DNA from: Rhynchosporium graminicola
Taxonomy: Eukaryota > Ascomycota > Leotiomycetes > Helotiales > Ploettnerulaceae
Length of the DNA: 48,421 nucleotides
Assembly (NCBI GenBank): GCA_900074885.1
Contig: FJUW01000009.1
Span: 790,371 to 838,791 of the forward strand
Reading direction: 5' to 3'
In this document: in pieces, positions 11,238 to 22,042 of the stretch
How the letters are laid out: every line of letters begins with the position of its first letter
Numbering within the stretch: the stretch's first letter is position 1
The notes under the pieces: generated by a model
The model's database searches: none
What the model was told of the DNA's origin: nothing
Seen by the model: only the letters and a program-made list of their open reading frames with translations
Position numbers and translations under genes: made by a program

Positions 11238-13294
11238 CTAAAAATTCTCAACCTCAGCTTCCACCTTCCATTTCAAAGGCATTCCTTTGCCCACTTTCTT
11301 AAACATCCCCTCCAAATCACCAATCAAAACTCCACGATGAGCCTTTGAGGATACTAAAGCTTTCAGTCGGATTCCGACATGGTGTCCCTTCTTCCCTAAT
11401 CCATTGCTTGTCATTGCTAGGAATCTGACGATTTCATCAAGCGACTTCTCGCCAACTGGTAAAGCTGGCATGATCGTGGCCAAGAAGCTGGCAAGAGTTC
11501 CGATGTAATCACACCACCAAGCAGTTTCGTGACCTACAAGCGCGCGAAGATTATCGTGAACTGCTTGATCGACAGGACCTAAATCGTTTCCCCACCGAGC
11601 AGACATCGTGAGTGCGATGATGGCTCTGATCTCGTGTGTCATCCCAGGAAGACCGGCTAGCATACCGGTAATGGGGTTGTGTAGTGCTTTGGCCGAGTTC
11701 GCTCCATCTGGATCCCCCATCGCTTGCCATGTATTTCGCGCAACAAAATGTAGGATCTCTGGCGAGATGATGATTGGGTATCCTTCCGGCATGGCAGTAA
11801 CTAGTGTCTGGACGATGCTGTCGAGCACTTCTGGGTCCTGGTTTGGTGCTCCACCAGGCAGAAGAGCGAGTGGGTTGGACTCCCTGATTATAGGTGGAAG
11901 CTTCATATAAAGCACGCCTTCTCTATTTCCTCCGCTGCAGAAGATGACTTGCTTGATCTTCGGAATGGCTAGTATCTTAAATCAGCATTTTTCCTCGGCA
12001 AACCTGTGGAGTGACAACTTTTTCATGGCCCGAACAGAATTGAACAGGAGAATTGGTGCTTACCTTGAACGAGCGATTGAACTACGGAACCTATCGCTGG
12101 AAACTGTTCTCTTCTCCGCTTGGACATGCCAAAGATCTTGCCTTCTTCATGATTGTTCACATGGAGCATCTCCTGCCATTTGACAAATCGATTACCAGGT
12201 ACAGTATAGCCTCCAATCGCAGGTACCGGGTATGGTTGGATGGGATCAGTATGCATCTATTCGCATATGTCAGTGATGAAGAATATCTCGAATTGTTAAG
12301 AGTGATCGTGAATTACTAGCATGCTACCGTAACCTCGAAATCCTCCACCACAGAAATAAATCGTGATTCCTTCTTTGCTCTCCGATTGCCATTTCAGGTG
12401 TGGGAATTTGTGAGTTAATTCATCGAAAGTATCCTTCATTCGTGTCCGCAGTTCTGTCTTAGTTGCATGGGCGGTATCTAGAACATTACAGTCAGTAACA
12501 ATTAGGACCTGGGTCGGGCCGCAAGACGTTATTTCCGACGTCCATAGCCCGATATTATTCGGCAATGTTGCCAAACACCGGAGACGGTACAAAGAGACTG
12601 GAAACGTACCTTGTACACTCAAAGCCAAAGTCAACTTCGCCGCTCCAAACGGTAAACTTCTGGCCGCCCCAGCAGCCAAAATATCGTAACCATCCTCCAA
12701 CCCCGAATTGACATAAGTCATCTGTACACTCCCACCACCCAAGTCCATGAACAGGCCATCCACGGCAGTATATCCACTCCTAGCGCCCATAGCACCAAAT
12801 AAGCTCTCCATCCCCGGGCTAAGAATATCCACCAACAAACCACTCGACTTCTTGATTGCCGCTAGTATCTCGTCCCGGTTCTCTGCTGTCCGCATAGCTT
12901 CCGTAGCAAAGACGCTGATTCTATCTTTTGGTACACGGTAGCTCTCGCATATGCTTGCAAACCTGGCCATGGTGTCTGCTACACGCTGGATGATTGAGGG
13001 CGAGAAATGAAATTCTTTTGAAGTAGGAGTAGACTCGTGTAGGGCGTCGTAGAGAGAAATAGGAGCCCGTTCGCGATATATACAGTGCAGGAGGCGAGGG
13101 ACTGAGAGATCTGATATTGAGAATCGTATGCCATTGCTGCGTTCACGTCAGAAGAGTTACACCAATGAGAGGTCTGTTTACCTGCCCATATCCACAAGTC
13201 CATATAGTTGATTAGGGCCGTCGGCCGAGTACTGCGACATTTCTGCCCTGTAATTATCGATCGTGATGACCTTGCCTCCATTTTCAGTAGTCAT
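11238..13294 (-). CDS. RTG2: RTG2-like retrograde regulator (Ppx/GppA family)
   Basis: Five exons (13182-13294, 12610-13136, 12317-12477, 12064-12256, 11238-11968) with introns of 45, 132, 60 and 95 nt give 574 aa in one frame; yeast Rtg2 is 588 aa. The ASKHA-type phosphate loops are visible: YGLVDMGSNGIRFSI near residue 35 (the Ser codon is split by intron 1), MDLGGGSVQMTYV, and FCGGGFRGYG. Later come HTDPIQPYPVPAIGGYTVPG, GKIFGMSKRRREQFPAI and FCSGGNREGVLYMKLP, typical of fungal RTG2 homologues. In yeast Rtg2 senses mitochondrial dysfunction and releases Rtg1/3 by acting on Mks1; the wider family hydrolyses polyphosphate or (p)ppGpp. In filamentous fungi the biochemical role is less clear. 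All four introns use GT-AG, and each junction restores family-conserved residues. Confidence 0.9.
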
Positions 13295-13733
13295 TTTGGT
13301 CGTTGGAGACCGAAGTTGCTGCTTGTGAAGTTGCAAGATGTTGTGACGATAATAAAGTTGGTCCAGACTGCCAAGACTCGCCCCTCCATCAAGCGCAACC
13401 AGGCGGGATCGTCCGCCACTATTGCAATGATAGCGGTGTCCAAAGGCTCGTTTCATTGCTTGTTGATTCCTTGTTTTCTTCTATAGAATAAGCGAAATTT
13501 TGGAGTTGAAGAAACCTCTTGGCAATCTAAGCAAAGCCGCACGAAGAAATTTGTAGGAAGATTATTCAATTCCTTGGTGCGGGCTCATCGGCCATACTAG
13601 CTTACCTACTAAGAGACTGGTTTTCATTATTTAAGTAAATTGTAAAAAAAATCCGGAAACTTATAAAATATTGTAGAACGATTTGTCTAATGTGATCATT
13701 TCTGGCACGGGAGGAGCATGTAATATACTCACT
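13295..13733. other. Upstream region of the RTG2-like gene
   Basis: No gene. It contains the RTG2-like promoter, and beyond about 13490 AT-rich DNA with no coding signal up to the truncated monooxygenase. Confidence 0.4.
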
Positions 13734-14264
13734 TTATAGATTTTCATAAAGATTCAGCAGCAGAGAAGAGCATAGCAAAAGGGTATGGCTGACTATCAAA
13801 AAACCCTTTGACCTAATGAAACAGCCTGAATACCGTATGGCCACCAAAAAAAGCAGCGGATCCCCTTCCTGTGCTCCCTGCTCCTGCACAACACCCTCCA
13901 ACTTGAACCCCCACTCCACAGTCCCCTCCGGCAACGCAGCCAACAACATCGTCCTCAGCTGAACACGAACGATCTCCGGGTCTCCATCCTCCAACGCAGA
14001 CAGCTTTACGCGTAGTGCGGATCCGTCATAACGCGCATACTTAAAAAACTCGGTATAAAGACCCGCGACTTTCAAAGCGGCGACTCCCGTTCTTGGATGA
14101 AATTCGAGTGTGCCGTATTGAGCCCGGAAGTTGAATGAGGTCTCAGCTTCGAATATTGTTAGACTTATTGCTGGAGTATTGGCGGTTTGGCCTTGGAGGA
14201 GGAGACAGGCGAGCATACAGCCTGCGGGCCCGGCACCGATGATAGCGATATTCAGACGTGGCAT
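13734..14264 (-). pseudogene. Truncated FAD-dependent monooxygenase (N-terminal third only)
   Basis: The frame from the ATG at 14264 encodes 176 aa. It starts with a strong FAD-binding Rossmann motif (IAIIGAGPAGCMLACLL, the GxGxxG dinucleotide-binding turn) and an acidic strand end (IFEAE). The segment that follows is typical of fungal aromatic-hydroxylase-like proteins: LEFHPRTGVAALKVAGLY, ARYDGSALRV, then VQLRTMLLAALPEGTVEWG. After about residue 145 homology stops. The usual second FAD motif (GADGxxS) and the substrate domain, which would make a protein near 400 aa, are missing. The tail is an unrelated hydrophobic stretch ending at a stop. The spacer between GSALRV and the QLR motif is also shortened. 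I read it as a gene remnant; the rest is not found in the flanking 500 bp. Confidence 0.7.
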
Positions 14265-15514
14265 TGTTTCGATGTTGAAAGTGAAGAGATTCGTCGTTTT
14301 GAGAAAGCAGAGCAAGCTTGGCTCGATAGCGTTTTTGGGGATCCCGATGTGAGGAAGTCACAATGGTGAAGTCGAACAGAGGTGAGCACGAGTCATCCTC
14401 AGATTTGTCTAGAGGATTTCTCAGGAAGAGATCTCAATTACTGTCATCCCAAGTGTGCGGACATTAGTTGAAGCTGCGGATTCGTAGCTAGGTGTCTCAT
14501 TTTTGACAGTGTATACATGGCCTCATCAAGATTTGGTTTGGGGTGAGCTGGAGACACTCGTGGATCCTAATGCTCGCGACACTGGGCTTGGGTTGTTAGA
14601 CTAAATCTCGTGCTCCTGGTTTGCTTGAGCCTCTGCAATGCCTGGGCAGCAACAGACTCTTCATTACTTCAAAACCTAACGTACTTGGTACATGCCCCCA
14701 GTCATCCAACTATCAGCAACAAAGAACTACGCAGGAACACCACTCCGCTTGCCATGAAACCAGCTATACGGGTCATTATCTACGCCAAATTATCGTTAAT
14801 GCCTCCATCTAAAGCCAGTGATTGCTGGCCCATCCATTGTCACCCGCAACCATGCACTGAGTGACTCCCAAGGAGATTTCCTCCCCGATAATGTAGATGC
14901 CATGGAAGGAGGTAAGATTTAATGGTTATTATATATATGTTCCCAGATTGGCTAGTCGGAGTTCACTCCCACGTTTGATCCGAGAATCCACGGACATATG
15001 CAATGGTCCCAGGATCAGGATTGAAGGCACGAGTTTCTGAGATATGGCTAGTGAGTGAAGAGAAGTTCATCCTTGAGTAACAACTTACTTTGTATGATCA
15101 GAACAACTTGCTCGATATCTATGATTGATTGAGCCATTGCTAGTCTGGCGAGACGAGCAACTTGCGGTTGAATGGAATGAATTATTTCGCGCAGGATTCA
15201 CTCAAAAAACAGCCTCTACTAGATTCACCCCGTGTCAATGAAGCTGCAAATTCTATTTGCTTCACAATAGTGCTTGCCAGCCCTGTGGAATGTGCCGTGA
15301 ATGAAATCTTAAGCTTTCTGAGATGATCATTCAACTAGGTTATAACAGAAACCAACGTGCCGATGTTAGGTACACCTCTCCTCTTCTCCTTTCCTTGTTC
15401 CCTGGTTAGTCTCACCATGAAGATATTATCAGCCACACTTACAATTATGTAGATTTTAGTAATACGATCCTGCACAGCCTCTACTTGTTACATCTGCACA
15501 CAACAGTTCCCGCC
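14265..15514. other. Intergenic, no supported gene
   Basis: Several short frames (14131-14369, 14610-14864) lack domains. It may hold the promoters of the two flanking decayed genes. Nothing else was recognised. Confidence 0.4.
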
Positions 15515-16341
15515 ATGAAAGGCAGCCGCAGCCGTGGACTCTTCGATAAGCTCCCGAACGAACTCTCCGATATGATCTTCGACGAGCTCTCGGGCGAATA
15601 ATTTATCAACGATGTAACAGTACTAGCACTCACTTGCGAGAGCTTCTGGTATCTTGTAGCACGTCACGTCGGATCAACTACCTGCAGCACACCGCACCCT
15701 GGGCAAACACGAAGTTACTCATCCAAGGATCCTATTCAAAACTCCCACCTGACGCCCCGAGAGAATTGCCAGTGTTGAAAAATGCTATGGAGCGGATTCG
15801 AAATCAAATGCCAGCTGCGAGGCCGCTGTTCTGGCAAGGTTGGCTTTTCCCGCAGGTGACTGTCTCCATTTCGGAAGAGAGATGGAGAAGCCCCGCAGAC
15901 AAATACAGAGTGGATTGCAGCATCCCGAAACGTTTATGGGATCAGCTACAGCAGCAGATCGGCGCAACCCGATTCTTCCCGCAGGATCGGATGTGGCTTC
16001 TAAGAATTCTTACAGTCAAGCGACTGGTATCGCCTCTTCAGATATCCACTGCGACTGCACCGCGTTACAACATAGGATCTCGAATGCTTAGAAGAGGAAG
16101 GCTCTTCGAGGAATTGCTGATGATGATGGCTTCGTGGGTAAATATTCGTTGGAACTCGAAGGCAGACAAATCTCGTGGTTCTTAGGCTGGACCCTGTTTT
16201 GATATCGTGACTGAAGAACGCCACAAAGCAGAGGGCGATGATGGCTGGGAGGATGTTACGGCGAGATCATGGAGGCCTTATATTCATAGGCTTATGGATT
16301 ATCGTTCAAAATCCCACATATCCAGAGGTCTCAGGCTATAG
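15515..16341 (+). pseudogene. Decayed F-box-like gene
   Basis: The ATG at 15515 opens an F-box-type start (KLPNELSDMIFDELSG), cut by a TAA at 15599-15601. The same frame then continues as NDVTVLALTCESFWYLVARH, the second half of an F-box. The body (YLQHTAPWANTKLLIQGSY and on to about 16185) is in a different frame. A further clean stretch with CFDIVTEERHKAEGDDGWEDV, ending at 16341, lies in a third frame. Together these resemble the fungal F-box family whose C-terminal half ends with a 'FDIVT..R......W.DVT' segment. At least one nonsense and two frame changes separate the parts, and no introns of acceptable form bridge them. F-box proteins normally recruit substrates to SCF ubiquitin ligases; this copy cannot make a full protein. 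Confidence 0.7.
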
Positions 16342-16779
16342 GGCGTATCTTTGACGGGATTTAAGCCGTATGTATTGAGGTTGAAGGAAGAGATGGAGTA
16401 TGGCATAGTTAAGGTAACATATTGGTGTGGACGCTGGTACCTGGTGAGGCTTTCGCAGAGTTTCAGGATATGACGGATCTTTTGGTACGAGGTATGGGAG
16501 CGTGGGTAACACGGGAGAGAAGTATGCTTTCAGAATCTCCTCTTCGTGAAAACACGCGTGATTACAACGGCATTTTTCGGGAGATGTAGAATAAATCAAA
16601 TGGCGGTAACTGATAGAAGCGTTGACACTTAGCAAAATTTATTTACAGTATATGCTCAACGAAGTGAACCACGAATGAGAATAGAGGGGAATGTCTTCGA
16701 AGAACTCCAAGTGCACACCTCCTCTCGATCTGCAACAGTCAAATCCGCTCTCAAACTGGACACCTTAATGTTCCCCTTC
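16342..16779. other. Intergenic
   Basis: Spacer between the F-box pseudogene and the convergent 3' end of the MFS gene. No gene or repeat was recognised. Confidence 0.4.
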
Positions 16780-18265
16780 TCAAGCTTTGCTTACAATCCC
16801 TTTGGGGTTGAAATGCTTTACTAAAACCACTCCAAACCCTCCGGCTAGAACGAGAACTCCGCTGAAGGTAGCAACTTGATCAAAGCTGTGGTATTTATCC
16901 ACAAGCGCTCCATCGATAGGCGGTCCTATGAGTGCTGCGATAGCGATGACAGCCATGCCCATCCCCATGTATGTTCCTAGATTCCTTGGATCAGGCGTAA
17001 TCTGCGCGAGACAGACAGCCATGCCGGAGATGATAGCACCGGAGCAGAAACCGTACAGGACGGCGAATACAATGAAACTTGCATTACTGTCCAATATCTG
17101 CATGCAAAGAACCAAGATACCAGTGCTTAATCCCGCGGCGCAAAGAGCATTCAGTCTTCCCAACTTGTCTCCCAGAACACCTGGGATGACACGCCCGAAA
17201 AAAGATGCTGCATTGAGGATAGCAAGCAGATTTCCCGCAAGCTGTGTGTTCATTCCGTGAGCCACGGCGAATGTGGGGAGGTAAAAGAATGGCATGAACA
17301 TTCCTATCATCATCAGGAAAGTAGATGCGATGAGTAGAGAGTACTGTGGGTCTTTGAAAGCTTCTGGAAGGAAAAACTTGTTCTTTCGTGGCGGCAGTCG
17401 AGGACGAATAGCGGCGCCTGCTGGGATCATCAAAGCGATCATGATAAAGCCAAGAATTCGTACAGTCCATCCGAAACTCAGGGAACTGCTGTTCAACATT
17501 TTGCTGAGTATTATTGGGAACAGCACTCCGCCGATGGATGAGCCTCCGATAGCTAGACCCATGGCTGCACCTCTTTTCTTGTCAAAGTATTGGCCTGTGG
17601 CGGCCATTGCTGGTGCCATACTCAGTCCCAATGAAATGCCTTCATATATCAGTACATGAACACAGTGCTAATGTCCAGTATTCCTTACCGCCCAAGATTC
17701 CTTGTGCTAAGAGGAACTGGTAAAGTGAAGTGCAAAGACTTGTCATCATCATAGCTAGGATGTATCCTAGAATAGCTGGCCAAATGATCTGTGGAACATA
17801 GAATTAGCGCTGAATTCATGCATTTGTTCTCCCCTCAGCATCAGACATACCTTTGATCCGTATCTGTCAAACAAAGGTCCACCAATTAGATTACCGCCAA
17901 ACAGGAAGAAGAGCTGAAGCGATCCGATCCATGATATCGTCGATGCTGCCTCGTCCCGAAGCTGATGTGTCGAATAATATTCTTGGTACACACTAATCTG
18001 CGGTCAGCCAGGTTGGAGTTGGTTATATTGCATGCGCGACTTGCCCAAACGCATTCGCATGTCCAAAGCCACAAAACAGAACTCCAGCTGCACCAGCCAC
18101 AACCAACCAGGCTTTTAAGCCGCCGTCAGGATATTCGTCTTCTGGCTTGGTGTTCTCAATTGCCTCAGAATCTTCTCCAGGTGGCGGGTCTAAACTGTCA
18201 TGTCGAGCTTGAACCGCACTGGCTTTCTCCAAGTCGCTGTGGGAATCCTGGTTGTTGAGGTCCAT
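16780..18265 (-). CDS. MFS transporter, monocarboxylate-transporter (MCT) type
   Basis: Four exons (18045-18265, 17851-17992, 17689-17788, 16780-17639) give 440 aa. Introns 2 and 3 are ordinary GT-AG (62 and 49 nt). Intron 1 (17993-18044, 52 nt) starts GCAAGT and ends ATTAG with a GCTGAC branch, so it is a GC-AG intron; splicing there restores FGVYQEYYSTHQL. The protein has a hydrophilic N-terminus of about 45 residues ending in EYPDGGLKAWLVV, the usual entry into TM1 in fungal MCT-like proteins. About twelve hydrophobic segments follow, with FDRYGSK after TM2-3 and GDKLGRLN in the second half. The family moves monocarboxylates or related small acids by proton symport at the plasma or organelle membrane; the substrate cannot be predicted. 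It is divergent with the Zn2Cys6 gene at 19139. Confidence 0.88.
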
Positions 18266-19138
18266 CTCGAAACTTGTTGGCTAAATCGTGGTGAATAAGG
18301 TGACGAGTCGATAAGGTGTAGATATGCTGTGCACATAGAGAAGTTTAAAATATTCAGGGCGTACAAAGCTTCGAATTTATAGCGTCTACATGACGACGGT
18401 CAATTCGACCGGAACTCATCAACCGGAGATACCGCGGAATTCTGTCTGCTAATTTCATCCAGCCCACGGTTTCAGGTATCCTATAACCCTAGTTAAGAAG
18501 GGGGTTGAGTAGGACTGCCGCAACAATTTGTTGACATATTTCATACGCTTTGAATCCTTTCTCTTTCTTTACTGGACGCCACTCTCACTCATGTCGTTCT
18601 AAGATGCCTGCCAAAATGTAAACGCGAAGGCCGAACTCGCTAAAATACATTTTCAAAACATTCCTGCCCCACTCTCACTATTATTAGAGTATCTGACCAG
18701 TCAGCATCTCTCCAGCTACATCACCCCTGTTGAAATGATTGGTGAGGACTTTTCCTAACGAACCTGCGCCGCAATCATGATATATCCGGATCGGTCTCGG
18801 ACTTAACACGAAATACATAGCATGCTTTTCAACAATTCCCCTCTTCTCCATCTTACAACCAAAGAAAACCAATGCTGTCTTCAGCTCCGTATTGAACATC
18901 CAATCATTGATGTGTACGACGCGTGTGCACGTATTTGACGACGACGACTACTACTACTGCACTGAAGACTCTCGCTCCGTGGGTGGGTCCGCGGACTTTC
19001 CAGGAACCCATAAGATTAAGGATATCATGAAAGCTTGTTTACGCGGGGTTATCTGATCGATCTGATAAAGTCATAAACTTCCACAGAGACATAATAAATC
19101 GTTCTCTCTCTCTCCACATCCTCGTATCCTTCTTCAGC
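18266..19138. promoter_or_regulatory. Shared divergent promoter region (MFS transporter / Zn2Cys6 factor)
   Basis: An 873-bp head-to-head intergenic region between two opposite starts (18265 and 19139). It holds no supported gene; a 71-codon minus frame at 18684-18899 has no domain. A short CGA/CTA triplet run sits near 18940-18958 and a CT-rich tract at about 19102-19116, just upstream of the factor's ATG, as is common in fungal promoters. Zn2Cys6 proteins typically bind CGG half sites. A CGG pair (at about 18965-18995) or the CCGGA motifs near 18410-18430 could be such sites, but this is inference. Confidence 0.4.
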
Positions 19139-22042
19139 ATGTCCGAGCCCGAGAACCATCTCCATCTCCCTGCAACTGCTTTGGTACCAGCCACACCAGC
19201 AGCTCCTCTTCGAAAGAGACGCCGGCCGGCCTTAGCCTGCGAGCAATGTCGACGCCGAAAGATCAAATGCGACCGGACATACCCATGCGGTCAATGTACA
19301 CAATTGAAGACTTCGGCGTGTTCTTACAGCAGCCCAGCTCCAGTATCCAGTCACGTGGACAGAGGTTCTATCCAGAAACCAAAACAGGCCGTCCAGGTGT
19401 GCGTATTAGGAATGCTTACTTTCTCTTCTTACCAGTGTCTCTAGGACCTTGAAAAGATTGTTAATAATCTTCCGAGCACCCTTAGAGACAACATATTTCA
19501 ACCTTTACCTATGATCTTCGAGTGAGCAAATGCTAATTTTATATCACTTAGTGAACCGAGAGCAGACTCAACACTCGGCAGATGGGCGAAAGAAAATGGT
19601 ATATCCATTCCAAGTCACACGCGCGTGATAGAATCAGCATCAACTTCGAACTATGCGCCATCACCAAGTACAAGTTCGCCTAGGGGTCCAACTTCTCCAG
19701 AAAAGTCTCGAACCTCCGTATCATCACCCGCGTTTGATGAGATACACGAGCTCTCCCAGACTGCTAATAACAAGCAGCTCCTCAATCGGCTCATCGACAA
19801 ACTCTCTGATCCCAAAGACAGCCCACATTCCACTGTTCGGAGAGAAGAGTTTCAATTCTCGCTCGAGCAAAAGGATCAGGTCCGTGGCACAGTGTCAAAG
19901 ACCAGATTCTTTGGCCAGAGCCACTGGATGTACTCATTCGGAGCTGTTAGTTTTTCGATCCTATTGCCTACCTTGAAGGCTAATTGCGTAGTTTGATCAA
20001 ATTGCATGTATGAGTATCGATCCGTCGAGTAATACGCCAGGTCTCCATGACACCTTTCACGAGTCGGATGTCTTTCGTATGCTCGGAGAATGCAAAGCAA
20101 TTTCGAGGTGCGTAACAGCGAGATCCATTGTCAATTCCTTTCTCAGGAGATTCTCATGACATGTCTTATGCATACTTCGGAATGATATACATTGGCTAAC
20201 CCCCGATTGCATACAGGGCCGCAAAGGCAACACCGCACAACCTTTACCTGCTTAACCCTCACTTCCGTGAATCAGTTCCATCCCGAGATGTCTGCGATAA
20301 GCTGGTGGCATGTTATCTTCGTACATCAGAATCGATTTTTCGCATCTTGCATATCCCCTCGTTTCACAGAGAATATAACCAATATTGGCTGAATCCGGCC
20401 GGCACTGGATCCCCTTTCATCATCAAGTTGCTTCTAGTGATGTCAATTGGCGCAGTTTATTACCAGGAGCCAGACTCCGCGCATTGGCGAGGCCAAGCGC
20501 TACAGTGGTTATTTGCAGCGCAATCCTGGATCTCGACTCCGTTCGAGAAGAAGAGACTTCATATCTCTGGCTTGCAAATCCACTGTCTCACACTGGTTTC
20601 TCGACTTGATAATGCTGTTGCGGGTGATTTGTAAGTTATGAAATCCCAGTTTGAATGCCACGAGATGCTTTTGACGCATAAAATATTCGATTCCTAAGTG
20701 TCACAAGTGATTCTCGAGATATTTTTGATTGACCTTCTGATTGTCACAAGACGCTCTTGGGAAAAGATTTCTCCCTCGGTGAGACAGCAACACTAACTGT
20801 CGTCACCTTAGGATTTGGAACTCTGCAGGATCCATGGTTCGGATGGCTTTCCAGATGGGCTACCACCGAGATCCTAGCTTTCTCCCGAACATGTCGCCTC
20901 TTCACGCCGAACTTCGTCGACGTCTCTGGGCAACAATAATGGAAATCAACATACAGGCTGCTCTAGACTCTGGCATGCCGGCGCTTATCTCTACGGATGA
21001 TTACGACACCGAGCCTCCCGCGAATCTCGACGACGACGACATTGACGAACCGGTTACGAGCATGCCAAAATCGAAACCAAGCCATGTCTTTACACAAACC
21101 TCTCTTCAGATTAGGCTTTTAAGCAGCATCAAGCTTAGACTTCTGATCGTATCTCATTCAAATAACATTCGCCTGGAGCCTTCGTATGAGGAAGTCCTTC
21201 GCATCAATACCGAGCTATCCAAATGCCTGAAGGAGAACAACGCATTCATCTCCAAAGTCTTGCAGTCTTCTCCCCATCCACCTAAGATCTTCCAGATGGA
21301 CAGAAATAATTTCGACATCGCGATCCGCAGGTACCTCCTCACACTTCATCGACCCTTCTCTGCTCGTGCAACACGAGATCCTCGTTTCTACTTCTCCCGC
21401 AAGATGTGCTTGGATCTAGCAACCATGTTCCTTACCTACCCATCTACAAACTCATCCGAGCCTTCACCTCCAGAAGGACACCAGGATGATTACACTCGTA
21501 TGACAATTCTCCGTGGTGGCTTCTGTAAAGGATTGATCATAAATGCGTGTATTGTCATCTTCTCTGAAATCATCGCTCAATTAGAAGAAGAAACGACGTT
21601 TACTGACCAGAGTCGAATGGCTCGCGAGCCTTTGAAGAATCTACTGAGGGGTGCAGTAGATTTACTAGCTAAGAGAGTGGAATTTGCAGAAAACAACGTC
21701 AAAGGCCATTTGTTCATCTCCGTTGTCTTGGCACAAATTGAGGCATTGGAAGTTGGTGCCAACCAGGAAGTAAATGTCATCGAAGCCGGTCGGAAGAGCG
21801 TGGCGTTATGTCTTGAGCTCTTGAAGCGTCGGATACCGCAGAGAGTCAGTGCGGGAGATTATGACCGACATGTTGAGGATGGCACTTCACCGGATGGGAT
21901 TGGAGTTACTGGTGGAGTAGGAGAGATACCTGATCCACGTATGGATTTTACGATGGATGATTGGAACATGGATTTCAATCTACCGGATTCCTGGCTCGTG
22001 TCGGGGTGGGAAGACAATCAGCCTTGGGGACTGCAGATATAG
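19139..22042 (+). CDS. Zn2Cys6 transcription factor with fungal-specific TF domain
   Basis: Five exons (19139-19398, 19552-19945, 19992-20107, 20217-20630, 20812-22042) with introns of 153, 46, 109 and 181 nt encode 804 aa. The binuclear cluster is complete: C34-x2-C37-x6-C44-x5-C50-x2-C53-x7-C61, preceded by a basic RKRRRP stretch. The middle-homology (fungal_trans) domain follows: ESIFRILHIPSFHREY, then RGQALQWLFAAQSW, LIWNSAGSMVRMAFQMGYHRDP (the Leu codon is spliced) and LRRRLWATIMEINIQAALDSGMP. The C-terminus is acidic, with Trp and Asp (MDDWNMDFNLPDSW), a plausible activation region. Two introns have good branch sites (GGCTAAC, CACTAAC). Such factors bind CGG triplets as dimers in the nucleus and often control adjacent metabolic or transport genes. 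The divergent MFS transporter is the obvious candidate target; the inducer is unknown. Confidence 0.92.
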
